This document shows, one piece after another, positions 12,856-20,879 of a stretch of 20,929 nt of DNA; the stretch's first letter is position 1; every line of letters starts with the position of its first letter. The notes under the pieces are model-generated. The model searched no databases. It saw nothing but the letters and a program-made list of their open reading frames with translations, and was not told where the DNA came from. Origin of the DNA: an uncultured Bacilli bacterium. Its GTDB lineage: Bacteria; Bacillota_I; Bacilli_A; RF39; UBA660. The stretch spans positions 1 through 20,929 of the forward strand of contig CAKPSO010000023.1 in assembly GCA_934183185.1 (NCBI GenBank), written 5' to 3'. The position numbers and the translations under genes are program-made.

Positions 12856-15222
12856 ATGCAAGATTTAAATAATAAAAGCCTACCTGTTTTATTACTTAAT
12901 GATGTAGTTTTTTTTCCAGCTGGAGAAATTCGCCTTGAACTTTCTTCGTTAGAAGAAAAACAAATAATTTCCTTAGCAGAGGGATATTTTGATAGCAATA
13001 TTTTAGTGGTTTTTCCTTTTATTAATCAGGAAATACCAAATTTAAAAGATTTACCAATAGTAGGTATTATTGCTCAGATTAAAATGAGAATGGATATGCC
13101 TAATGGTAAAACTAGATTGGCCCTATATGGACTACGTAGAGTTCAAATAATAGATTATAAAGAAGAAAACGTTGGACTTAGTGCTAACTATAAAGAAGTG
13201 GAAAATACTATTTCTAATCCTAAAGAGGAGATAGCATGTACTAGGAAAATATTAAATTTATTAGAAACTTATATTGATGATTATTCCTATAATAATAATT
13301 TATTAAATAATCTAATTGGAGTTAATAGCTTAGATAGAATTACTGATTTAGTAGCTCCTACTTTACCAGTTGATTATTTTCGTAAAGCTAGTTATATTGA
13401 AGAGATTGATCCAGTATCTAGAAGTAAAATGATTATGGAAGATATCAATAATGATTTAGCTATATTAGAGTTAGAGAAGAAACTTGATGAACAGTTATCT
13501 ACTGAAATAGATAAAAATCAGAAAGAATATGTATTAAGAGAAAAAATTAGAATTATTAAAGAGGAACTTGGGGATATTAACGATAAAGATAATGATATTG
13601 AAAAGATACGAGAGAAGATTAATAATTTAGATTGTAATGATAAGATTAAGAATAGATTAAATGTAGAATTACATAGATATGAAGCTAGTAATACTAATTC
13701 TCCAGAAGTAGGGATTATCCGTGACTATATTGATTGGTTACTTGAATTACCTTGGAATATTTATACTGATGATACTTATAATTTAAATACCGTAAAAGAT
13801 AAATTAGATAAATCTCATTATGGGCTAGATGATGTTAAAGATAGAATCTTAGAGTATTTGGCAGTTAAACAGTATGCTAAAGATTCTAAAAGTCCTATTC
13901 TATGTTTAGTTGGCCCTCCTGGAGTTGGTAAGACTTCACTTGCTAAAAGTATTGCTGATAGTTTGAATCGTAAATGGACTAAGATATCAGTAGGTGGAAT
14001 AAATGATGAAGCTGAAATAGTTGGACATCGTAGAACTTATATTGGGGCTTGTCCAGGATTAATAATTCAAGGATTAAAAAAAGCTGGTAGTAGTAATCCA
14101 GTATTTATCATAGATGAAATTGATAAAATGACTAAAGATATTAAGGGGGATCCGGCATCAGCTTTACTAGAAGTGCTTGATCCAGAGCAGAATCAAAAAT
14201 TTTGTGATCATTATATAGAAGAAGAAGTGGATTTAAGTAAAGTTATGTTTATAACTACAGCTAATTATTATGAACAAATACCAGTAGAATTACTAGATCG
14301 CCTAGAAATAATAGAATTATCTTCATATACAGAGTATGAGAAATTAGATATAGCTAAGAGTTATTTACTTCCTAGAGAGATTGAAAATAATGGACTTAAA
14401 AATATTAATATTAGTTTTTCTGATGATGCGATACTTACTATTATACGTAATTATACTAAAGAAGCAGGTGTGAGAGAATTAGAAAGAAAGCTTGCTAGTA
14501 TACTTAGAAAAATAGTTAAGGAAATAGTTTTGGGTAATAATGATGGTGAATATCAGATAACTCAATATAACTTAGAAAAGTATTTAGGTAAAAAGAAATA
14601 TTTGTCTAATACTAATGATGTTTTAGATAGAATTGGAGTAGTAAATGGAATGGCTTATACTATATATGGAGGAGATATTCTACAAATAGAAGCAGTTTTA
14701 TTTCCAGGAAAGGGTAACATTATACTAACTGGTAGTTTAGGAGATGTTATGAAGGAATCAGCACAACTTGCTTATGACTATTTAAAGTCTAACTATAAAA
14801 ATTATCAAATTAATTATGATTTATTTGAAAATTATGATGTTCATATTCATGTACCAGAGGGAGCTGTACCTAAAGATGGACCTAGTGCTGGGGTAACCAT
14901 AACGACAACATTATTATCACTATTTACTAATACTTTAATTCATACTAATGTTGCTATGACGGGAGAAATGACATTAAGAGGTAAGGTATTACCAATAGGT
15001 GGATTAAAAGAAAAAGTAATTGGTGCTCATAGAAATTGTATTACTACTATCTTTATACCTAGAGAAAATGAAAAAGATTTAGAGGAAATTCCAGATAATA
15101 TAAAAAATGATATTAGATTTATTCTAGTAGATAGATTTCAAGATATTAGAAACTATTTATTTAAATTTACTAGAAAGAGAGTAAAAACTGATCCTAGAAA
15201 TATTCAATTACCTCTTGATTAA
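12856..15222 (+). CDS. lon: ATP-dependent protease Lon
   Basis: This 788-residue protein has the full LonA order: an N-terminal substrate domain (LPVLLLNDVVFFPAGE), a coiled-coil segment, an AAA+ domain with Walker A GPPGVGKT (353-360) and Walker B FIIDEIDK (417-424), and a protease domain. The catalytic dyad is Ser677 (KDGPSAGV) and Lys720 (GGLKEKVIGAH), 43 residues apart as in E. coli. Lon degrades damaged and regulatory proteins in the cytoplasm. AAAGGAGG (12841-12848) lies seven bases before the ATG. It has its own promoter and no visible heat-shock operator. No strong terminator precedes the pyrG promoter. Confidence 0.95.
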   Translation: MQDLNNKSLPVLLLNDVVFFPAGEIRLELSSLEEKQIISLAEGYFDSNILVVFPFINQEIPNLKDLPIVGIIAQIKMRMDMPNGKTRLALYGLRRVQIIDYKEENVGLSANYKEVENTISNPKEEIACTRKILNLLETYIDDYSYNNNLLNNLIGVNSLDRITDLVAPTLPVDYFRKASYIEEIDPVSRSKMIMEDINNDLAILELEKKLDEQLSTEIDKNQKEYVLREKIRIIKEELGDINDKDNDIEKIREKINNLDCNDKIKNRLNVELHRYEASNTNSPEVGIIRDYIDWLLELPWNIYTDDTYNLNTVKDKLDKSHYGLDDVKDRILEYLAVKQYAKDSKSPILCLVGPPGVGKTSLAKSIADSLNRKWTKISVGGINDEAEIVGHRRTYIGACPGLIIQGLKKAGSSNPVFIIDEIDKMTKDIKGDPASALLEVLDPEQNQKFCDHYIEEEVDLSKVMFITTANYYEQIPVELLDRLEIIELSSYTEYEKLDIAKSYLLPREIENNGLKNINISFSDDAILTIIRNYTKEAGVRELERKLASILRKIVKEIVLGNNDGEYQITQYNLEKYLGKKKYLSNTNDVLDRIGVVNGMAYTIYGGDILQIEAVLFPGKGNIILTGSLGDVMKESAQLAYDYLKSNYKNYQINYDLFENYDVHIHVPEGAVPKDGPSAGVTITTTLLSLFTNTLIHTNVAMTGEMTLRGKVLPIGGLKEKVIGAHRNCITTIFIPRENEKDLEEIPDNIKNDIRFILVDRFQDIRNYLFKFTRKRVKTDPRNIQLPLD

Positions 15223-15259
15223 AAAAATTATAAATATTATGTTACACTACTAAATTATG

Positions 15260-15268
15260 TGATATAAT
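15260..15268 (+). promoter_or_regulatory. Extended -10 promoter of pyrG
   Basis: TGATATAAT combines a TG extension with a perfect -10 hexamer (15263-15268). The -35 is unclear (TGTTAC at 15240-15245 with 17-base spacing). The start would be at about 15274-15276, at the edge of the terminator hairpin. Confidence 0.6.
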
Positions 15269-15275
15269 TTAAAAG

Positions 15276-15305
15276 AGCCTAAGAAGTTCTCTTAGTGCTT
15301 TTTTT
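15276..15305 (+). terminator. Attenuator hairpin at the 5' end of the pyrG transcript
   Basis: AGC CTAAGA (15276-15284) pairs with TCTTAG (T) GCT (15290-15299) with one bulged T, followed by seven Ts (15299-15305). It lies between the pyrG promoter and the gene, so it must be bypassed for expression. Firmicute pyrG genes are known to use such a leader terminator controlled by CTP through slippage at the start of the RNA. The slippage-prone GGG start is not visible here. Confidence 0.65.
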
Positions 15306-15327
15306 GTTTATTGAGGGGAGTGATTTT

Positions 15328-16941
15328 ATGACTAAATTTGTGTTTGTGACTGGAGGAGTATGTTCAGGACTTGGTAAAGGTATTACGGCATCAAGTATAG
15401 CCTTACTATTAAAAGCAAAAGGATATAAGGTATTTATGCAGAAGTTTGATCCTTATATGAATGTTGATCCAGGAACAATGTCACCTATTCAACATGGGGA
15501 AGTTTTCGTTACTGCTGATGGATGTGAAACTGATCTTGATTTAGGACATTATGAAAGGTTTATAGATGAAGAATTAAATTATACATCTAACATTACCAAT
15601 GGTAAGATATATTCTAGTGTTATAGAAAAAGAACGTAGAGGAGATTTTCTTGGGGCAACTATACAGATTGTTCCTCATATTTCTAATGAGATTAAAAATA
15701 AAATATATGAAGCTGGTACTACAAGTAATGCTGATATAGTAATTACCGAAATAGGTGGTACAGTTGGAGATATAGAATCTGCTGTTATGATGGAGTCGTT
15801 AAGACAATTTAGATTAGAACAGGGTAGAGAGAATACTTTATTTGTTCATACAACACTAGTACCATATTTGTATGGCTCAAATGAATTAAAAACTAAACCA
15901 ACTCAAAATAGTATTATTGAACTTAGAAGATTAGGAATACAACCTGATATTGTGGTTACACGTGCACCACTTGATTTAGGGGAAGCAGTTAGAAAGAAAA
16001 TAGCCTTATTTGGTAGTATCCCAGTAGAAAATATAATTGAAGCTAAAGATGTACCTAATATTTACCAAATACCAATTAATTTCCATAAACAAAATATTGA
16101 GGAGATTATTCTTAAACAGTTTAATTTAAAAGTAACTAAGAGTAATTTGAAATATTGGGAGGATTTACTTAATACTGTTGAAAATTTAAATGATGAAGTA
16201 GAGATTTCATTAGTTGGAAAATATATAGAGTTAGAGGATGCTTATTTATCTGTTAAAGAAGCTTTGAAGGCAGCTGGATATAAATATAAATGTAAGGTTA
16301 AAATAAATTGGGTTGATAGTGAATCTTTAGAAAAAGAAGATGTTGATTTAAATAAAGTATTTAAAAATAGTCAAGGTATTCTTGTACCTGGTGGATTTGG
16401 TAGTCGTGGTATAGAGGGTAAAATAATAGCTTGTGAGTATGCAAGAAAAAATAATGTTCCATATTTAGGTATATGCTTAGGTATGCAAATTGCGGTTATT
16501 GAATTTGCAAGACATGTTTGTGGATTAAAGAATGCTTCATCAAAGGAGTTTAATGAACTTTGTCCTGAACCAATTATAGATTTAATGGCTGATCAAAAGG
16601 CAATTATTAATAAAGGAGGGACTTTGAGACTAGGTAATTATAGCTGTAAGTTAACTCCTGGAACTTTAGCCTATAAAGATTATAACGAAGATATTATATA
16701 TGAAAGGCATAGACATCGTTATGAATTTAATAATCAGTACCGTGAATTATTAGAAAAAAATGGTATGGTATTTTCAGGAATAAATCCAGAGAGTAATTTA
16801 GTAGAGATAATTGAATTACCAAGTCATCCTCATTTTATTGCTAGTCAATTCCATCCAGAATTTAAGAGTAGACCAACTAAAGCACATCCATTATTTTCAT
16901 CTTTTGTAAAGGCAGCTATTGATTATAAAAATAAGAAATAA
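15328..16941 (+). CDS. pyrG: CTP synthase
   Basis: This 537-residue enzyme converts UTP, ATP and glutamine to CTP. The N-terminal synthetase domain begins MTKFVFVTGGVCSGLGKGIT (P-loop-like), with the UTP-site block DPYMNVDPGTMSP and the HGEVFVTADGCETDLDLGHYERF signature. The C-terminal class I glutamine amidotransferase has nucleophile Cys383 (GICLGMQ) and the His509/Glu511 pair (FHPE). GAGGGGAG at 15313-15320 supports the ATG at 15328. Expression is probably attenuated by the hairpin at 15276-15305 in response to CTP. GGVCSG replaces the more common GGVVSG, a mild variation. A terminator follows. Confidence 0.95.
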   Translation: MTKFVFVTGGVCSGLGKGITASSIALLLKAKGYKVFMQKFDPYMNVDPGTMSPIQHGEVFVTADGCETDLDLGHYERFIDEELNYTSNITNGKIYSSVIEKERRGDFLGATIQIVPHISNEIKNKIYEAGTTSNADIVITEIGGTVGDIESAVMMESLRQFRLEQGRENTLFVHTTLVPYLYGSNELKTKPTQNSIIELRRLGIQPDIVVTRAPLDLGEAVRKKIALFGSIPVENIIEAKDVPNIYQIPINFHKQNIEEIILKQFNLKVTKSNLKYWEDLLNTVENLNDEVEISLVGKYIELEDAYLSVKEALKAAGYKYKCKVKINWVDSESLEKEDVDLNKVFKNSQGILVPGGFGSRGIEGKIIACEYARKNNVPYLGICLGMQIAVIEFARHVCGLKNASSKEFNELCPEPIIDLMADQKAIINKGGTLRLGNYSCKLTPGTLAYKDYNEDIIYERHRHRYEFNNQYRELLEKNGMVFSGINPESNLVEIIELPSHPHFIASQFHPEFKSRPTKAHPLFSSFVKAAIDYKNKK

Positions 16942-16953
16942 ATATATAATTTG

Positions 16954-16983
16954 GGTAGAGGTAATCTCTATCTTTTCTTTTTG
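16954..16983 (+). terminator. Intrinsic terminator of pyrG
   Basis: The 7-bp stem GGTAGAG/CTCTATC, with one G-U pair and loop GTAAT, is followed by TTTTCTTTTT. Confidence 0.75.
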
Positions 16984-17017
16984 AAAAATTTTAATTTAAA
17001 AAAATTTAAAATAACTA

Positions 17018-17047
17018 TTGACTTTTAAGTAGTAGTAATGATATCAT
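17018..17047 (+). promoter_or_regulatory. Promoter of the tRNA genes
   Basis: TTGACT (17018-17023) and TATCAT (17042-17047) are spaced by 18 bases. A start near 17055 leaves a leader of about 45 nt before tRNA-Ala. Confidence 0.6.
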
Positions 17048-17098
17048 TAAGACACTGATGCAGTTGTTAGTGCCAATAACTGTATAAGTAAATATATT

Positions 17099-17174
17099 GG
17101 GGAATTAGCTCAGCTGGGAGAGCGCCACGTTTGCACCGTGGAGGTCAGGAGTTCGATCCTCCTATTCTCCACCA
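17099..17174 (+). tRNA. tRNA-Ala(TGC)
   Basis: All arms fold. The acceptor stem GGGGAAT/ATTCTCC contains the G3-U70 pair that identifies alanine tRNAs. The anticodon stem CCACG/CGTGG closes the loop TTTGCAC, with anticodon TGC at 17132-17134. The T loop is GTTCGATC-type, and CCA is encoded at 17172-17174. Confidence 0.97.
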
Positions 17175-17184
17175 TATTGTGATT

Positions 17185-17209
17185 AAAGAAGTCCTAGCGA
17201 TTTCTTTTT
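17185..17209 (+). terminator. Intrinsic terminator between the two tRNA genes
   Basis: The 9-bp stem AAAGAAGTC/GATTTCTTT, with one G-U pair and loop CTAGC, is followed by TT, C. Its Ts are shared between stem and tail. It is strong in form yet sits only 18 bases before tRNA-Gln. Confidence 0.65.
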
Positions 17210-17227
17210 CTATACATTATTAATTAT

Positions 17228-17302
17228 TGCCCCATAGCCAAGCGGTAAGGCAGTAGACTCTGAATCTATTATGCGCTAGTTCGAATCTAGCTGGGGCAGC
17301 CA
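17228..17302 (+). tRNA. tRNA-Gln(CTG)
   Basis: The acceptor stem TGCCCCA/TGGGGCA, with the weak U1-A72 pair and discriminator G, is typical of glutamine tRNA. The loop CTCTGAA gives anticodon CTG at 17260-17262, which reads CAG. CCA is encoded. The CTG isoacceptor normally accompanies a TTG one, which is not in this window. Confidence 0.95.
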
Positions 17303-17311
17303 CGTGATAGT

Positions 17312-17346
17312 AAATTCCTAGTGTTAGGAATTTTATTTTTTTTAAA
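17312..17346 (+). terminator. Intrinsic terminator after tRNA-Gln
   Basis: The perfect 9-bp stem AAATTCCTA/TAGGAATTT with loop GTGT is followed by TATTTTTTTTT. Confidence 0.85.
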
Positions 17347-17400
17347 TATTGTTTTATATAGAAAACTATTATAAAATATATAAATGAGAGGTGTGATATC

Positions 17401-19053
17401 ATGACTAATAAAGAACTTGCTGATTTGATGTTTCCAGATGTACATCATGATGTAGATTATTATGAAAATTTATATCCTAAAAGAAATTTACCTGAGGGAG
17501 CTGTAGTATCTAGATTTGCACCAAGCCCTACTGGATTTGTTCATATGGGAAGTTTGCTTACAGCTTTTATTGCAAGTAAAGTACCTAAAGATACTAATGG
17601 AGTATTTTATTTAAGAATAGAAGATACAGATGGTAAACGTAGTGTTGAAAATGGGGTACAGGGTATTATTGATGATTTAAAAAACTTTGATATAAAAATA
17701 GATGAAGGTGTTGTATCAGAAACCGAACAGATAGGTAAATATGGGCCTTATATTCAAAGCGAAAGAAGAGAAATTTATCATACTTATGCTAAACATTTAG
17801 TAGAAGAAGGTCTTGCTTATCCATGTTTCTGTACTCAGGAAGAATTAGATGAAACACGTAAGATGCAGGGATTAAACAAAGAAAGAATAGGAATATATGG
17901 TAGTTATGCTAAGTGTCGTTTTTTAACTAATGAAGAACGTGCCCTTAAAATTAAAAATGGAGAACCATATATAGTTAGATTAAAATCTCCTGGAGACTTT
18001 AATAAAAAAATATCATTTAACGATTTAGTTCGTGGAAGAATAGAATTTCCAGAAAATGATATGGATGTAGTATTAATTAAGAGCGATGGATTACCTTTAT
18101 ATCATTTTGCACACGTTATTGATGATCACTTAATGAGAACTACTCATATATTAAGAGGTGAAGAATGGATTTCTTCTACTCCTGTACACTTACAATTATT
18201 CCAAGTTTTAGGGTTTGATATTCCTAAATATGCTCATCTTGGTGTAGTAATGAAAATAGATGAAGATGGTACTAGAAGAAAACTTTCTAAAAGAAAAGAT
18301 CCTGAAGCAGCAGTTAGTTATTATCATGAACAAGGTATACCAGTAGAAGCAGTTAAACTATATTTAATGACTATAGCTAACTCTAACTTTGAAGGATGGT
18401 GGGATCAAAATCCAACCCTTGGAATAGATGACTTTAAGTTTGATTTTAAGAAAATGAGTGTTAGTGGTACATTATTTGATTTAGAAAAATTATTAAATAT
18501 ATCTAGAAATTATATTAGTAGATTATCTAAAGAAGCTGTATATGAAAATACTTTGAACTGGGCTTTAGAATTTGATCATGAATTTGCTTCAATATTAGAA
18601 AAATATAAAGACTATGCTATGGCTATATTTAATATTGAACGTGAACAGAAAAAACCTAGAAAAGATTATGAATCATTCTCAACTATTAAAAATCAAATAT
18701 GGTATATGTTTGATGAATACTTTACTGGGAATTTAGTATATAACTTTGATAAAATTAAAGATAAAAATGAAATAGCTACTATATTAAAAACATATATCAG
18801 TAAATACTATGATGAAAATGATGATAAAGATACATGGTTTAATAAAATAAAAGAATTAACTGATGAACTTGGTTACTGTAGTAATATGAAAGAATATCGT
18901 AATAACCCAGATAACTATAAAGGAAGTGTTGCTGATATCTCAACAGTTATTCGTGTAGCAATGACTACTAGTACTATGACACCTGATCTATATGAAATAC
19001 TTAGACTATTAGGAAAGAAACGTATAGAAGATAGGATAAATAAATTAATATAA
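17401..19053 (+). CDS. gltX: Glutamyl-tRNA synthetase
   Basis: This 550-residue class I synthetase is longer than the usual ~485-residue bacterial GluRS and begins with a ~35-residue extension (ending YPKRNLPEG). The HIGH motif appears as HMGS (48-51) in RFAPSPTGFVHMGSLL, and KMSKS as KLSKR (294-298). It charges tRNA-Glu with glutamate. In organisms without GlnRS it also mischarges tRNA-Gln, which GatCAB then converts. GAGAGGTG (17385-17392) supports the ATG. It lies just after tRNA-Gln(CTG), one of its possible substrates. The C-terminal anticodon-binding part (from ~370) is divergent from the standard form. It could be a GluRS specialised for one tRNA, which the sequence cannot settle. Confidence 0.9.
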   Translation: MTNKELADLMFPDVHHDVDYYENLYPKRNLPEGAVVSRFAPSPTGFVHMGSLLTAFIASKVPKDTNGVFYLRIEDTDGKRSVENGVQGIIDDLKNFDIKIDEGVVSETEQIGKYGPYIQSERREIYHTYAKHLVEEGLAYPCFCTQEELDETRKMQGLNKERIGIYGSYAKCRFLTNEERALKIKNGEPYIVRLKSPGDFNKKISFNDLVRGRIEFPENDMDVVLIKSDGLPLYHFAHVIDDHLMRTTHILRGEEWISSTPVHLQLFQVLGFDIPKYAHLGVVMKIDEDGTRRKLSKRKDPEAAVSYYHEQGIPVEAVKLYLMTIANSNFEGWWDQNPTLGIDDFKFDFKKMSVSGTLFDLEKLLNISRNYISRLSKEAVYENTLNWALEFDHEFASILEKYKDYAMAIFNIEREQKKPRKDYESFSTIKNQIWYMFDEYFTGNLVYNFDKIKDKNEIATILKTYISKYYDENDDKDTWFNKIKELTDELGYCSNMKEYRNNPDNYKGSVADISTVIRVAMTTSTMTPDLYEILRLLGKKRIEDRINKLI

Positions 19054-19060
19054 TAAATAG

Positions 19061-19096
19061 AAGCAATCTTGGTTATACTGAGATTGCTTTTAAATT
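19061..19096 (+). terminator. Intrinsic terminator of gltX
   Basis: The perfect 9-bp stem AAGCAATCT (19061-19069) / AGATTGCTT (19081-19089) has an 11-base loop. The tail TTAAATTATTT is poor in uninterrupted Ts, so termination may be partial. Confidence 0.65.
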
Positions 19097-19143
19097 ATTT
19101 AATTTTCTAATTACTTATTTCATATATTTAATTAGGTGATGGT

Positions 19144-20004
19144 ATGTTAAAAAAAATTATTTCTTATTTTGGAGTATTTATACTTATATGTTTTAGTTTT
19201 TTTTATACTGATAGAGCTGTTGATATAGTTAAAAGAAATGATCCAGTTATGCAAACTATTTTAGCTAATTCTGAAGCATTAAAAGTAGATGCAGTAAATG
19301 CTACAGTTAATTCAGATGAAATTATATCAGGGTTAAATGGTAAACAAGTAAATATTGATAAAAGTTATCAAAATATGAAAAAAGTTAATCGTTATTTAGA
19401 ATCAATGATAGTTTATGATGAAATTGTACCTGATATAGGTTTAGAATATGATAAGTATGTAGTTAAAGGTAATGAAAGTAAGAATCAAGTAGCTTTAGTA
19501 TTTAAAGTAAATGATAGTAGAAATCTAGATAAAGTAAATAATATTTTAAATGAGAAGAATGTTGCTGGTACATTTTTTATGGATGGTATATTTATCTCAG
19601 ATAATATGAATTTAATTATAGAAATGGTTAATGATGGTAGTGAGATAGAAAATTTTGGTTATGATGGTGTTTATAGTAGTAAGAAAATTGACTGGACTAA
19701 TAATATGATTTATTCTCTTACAGGAAAGAATGCTAATTACTGTTATACTGAGTATAAAGATGCTAGTATATTAGATATATGTAGTAAAAATAAAATGTAT
19801 ACAATTAAACCAACTATTAATACTTCTAATTATCCTTTTTTAACTGTTAAAAAGAATTTAGAGAGTGGTAGTATAATTAGTTTTAATTTGAATGATAAAA
19901 CAGTAAAAGAATTACCTTCTATAATTAGTTATATTACGCAGAAAGGGTATGATTTAGTTACACTTAATCAATTAGTTAGTGAAAAATTGGTAGACGAAAA
20001 ATAA
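19144..20004 (+). CDS. Membrane-anchored NodB-fold protein lacking catalytic residues
   Basis: The protein has 286 residues. Residues 5-22 (IISYFGVFILICFSFFYT) form a signal anchor. From ~115 it follows the polysaccharide deacetylase (NodB) fold: QVALVFKVND where active enzymes have VALTFDDGP, then VNNILNEKNVAGTFFMDG where they have LLDILKKYNVKATFFVTG, then IEMVNDGSEIENFGYDG where they have IVDEGHEIGNHTYTH. Thus the two Asp of motif 1 and the metal-binding His residues of motif 2 are missing. It is probably a pseudoenzyme with a binding or structural role outside the membrane. AGGTGAT before the ATG supports the start. It lies 42 bases upstream of the next gene, probably in one operon. A very divergent active enzyme is less likely. 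Confidence 0.7.
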   Translation: MLKKIISYFGVFILICFSFFYTDRAVDIVKRNDPVMQTILANSEALKVDAVNATVNSDEIISGLNGKQVNIDKSYQNMKKVNRYLESMIVYDEIVPDIGLEYDKYVVKGNESKNQVALVFKVNDSRNLDKVNNILNEKNVAGTFFMDGIFISDNMNLIIEMVNDGSEIENFGYDGVYSSKKIDWTNNMIYSLTGKNANYCYTEYKDASILDICSKNKMYTIKPTINTSNYPFLTVKKNLESGSIISFNLNDKTVKELPSIISYITQKGYDLVTLNQLVSEKLVDEK

Positions 20005-20046
20005 TAAATCAATTATAATAAAAATATGTAAGGGGAGTATGAATAT

Positions 20047-20706
20047 ATGGTAGTAAATTATAATGATCTTAAAGATAGAATACTAGATAATAGTGTTAGT
20101 ATAGAAAGGTTAGATGATCAAGAGAAGATTGGTAATATTATGGTACCAATGATTGGAAAAGATAAGTATTTAAAAAATAGAGTTAATAATTTAGAAGTTA
20201 TGGAAGCTAATGATTTATTAATATATAAGTTTGAAAGTGTTAATACTGAGACAAATAAACAGTTAGATAATATACTTATATGTAGAAGTAATTTACCATT
20301 AGTTAGTTTGGAACATAATTCTAAAGAATTAAAGGATGTTAGTTATGTAGAAGATAGTTATATTATTTATCATCATAATACTAGTCGTATAAAGAGTAAG
20401 ATTAATATTTCTTCGTTAAAGAGTGATGATATTGAAAATACTAATGTTTTGATATTAGATAGTGATAGTTTTGATCCAAGTAGTTATTATCAAAAGAAAT
20501 ATAGATTTATGATAAAGGATGATGAAGTACTTTCATTGATGACTGATGGAAATATGTTTCTATCAGGGGAGGCTTTATTTAGTCTTAGACGAGATAATGC
20601 GTTAGAATGTATTGGTAAAATACTTGATAAGATTAATACTAGAATTGATAGTTTATTTGATGATGATGTTAAAAAGTATCAAATAAGTAGAAAGAGGCAA
20701 GGTTAA
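20047..20706 (+). CDS. Unrecognised 219-residue protein
   Basis: I do not recognise this protein. GGGGAG (20032-20037) lies nine bases before the ATG; the ATG at 20039 is in another frame and stops at once. The protein is soluble and acidic-to-neutral, with mixed strands and helices (NILICRSNLPLVSLEHN, VSYVEDSYIIYHHN, NVLILDSDSFDPSSYY), ending in a charged helix (LECIGKILDKINTRIDSLF) and a basic tail (SRKRQG). It follows the NodB-fold gene closely and shares its transcript, so the two may work together. Its 3' end overlaps the terminator stem. Confidence 0.65.
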   Translation: MVVNYNDLKDRILDNSVSIERLDDQEKIGNIMVPMIGKDKYLKNRVNNLEVMEANDLLIYKFESVNTETNKQLDNILICRSNLPLVSLEHNSKELKDVSYVEDSYIIYHHNTSRIKSKINISSLKSDDIENTNVLILDSDSFDPSSYYQKKYRFMIKDDEVLSLMTDGNMFLSGEALFSLRRDNALECIGKILDKINTRIDSLFDDDVKKYQISRKRQG

Positions 20707-20727
20707 AGAAAAACTTGTCTTTTTTAG
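20693..20727 (+). terminator. Intrinsic terminator after the 219-residue gene
   Basis: AGAGGCAAG (20693-20701) pairs with CTTGTCTTT (20714-20722) with two G-U pairs, followed by Ts. The left arm lies inside the coding sequence, and the stop codon is in the loop. Confidence 0.65.
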
Positions 20728-20768
20728 TGTGTGTTAACTAAATGTAAATTTAATTTTAATTTAAAAGT

Positions 20769-20783
20769 GCTTCCATGGGAAGC
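20769..20783. promoter_or_regulatory. Perfect inverted repeat upstream of the partial surface gene
   Basis: GCTTCC-ATG-GGAAGC stands ~35 bases upstream of the conserved leader. It has no T-run typical of a terminator on either strand (only AAAA/TTTT). An operator is possible. No counterpart is seen before copy 1 at 5591. Confidence 0.35.
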
Positions 20784-20804
20784 AAAAGTATGATAAGATT
20801 AAGT

Positions 20805-20879
20805 AGTAATAAAATAGATACTAGAGATAGTATTATTTGTATAATTTAGTAAAGAATAGGTAGTAGGAGGTTCTTTATA
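20805..20879 (+). promoter_or_regulatory. Conserved leader of the TasA-like surface gene, copy 2
   Basis: It aligns with 5591-5659 at roughly four of five bases, ending in TTTAGTAAAGAATAG and TAGTAGGAGGTTC. A perfect TATAAT (20840-20845) replaces TATAGT of copy 1. The -35 region is again weak. Confidence 0.6.

Noticed and set aside
17220..17402. Minus-strand 60-residue frame overlapping tRNA-Gln
   Set aside because: It is antisense to a well-folded tRNA, and its sequence simply reflects the tRNA and terminator.
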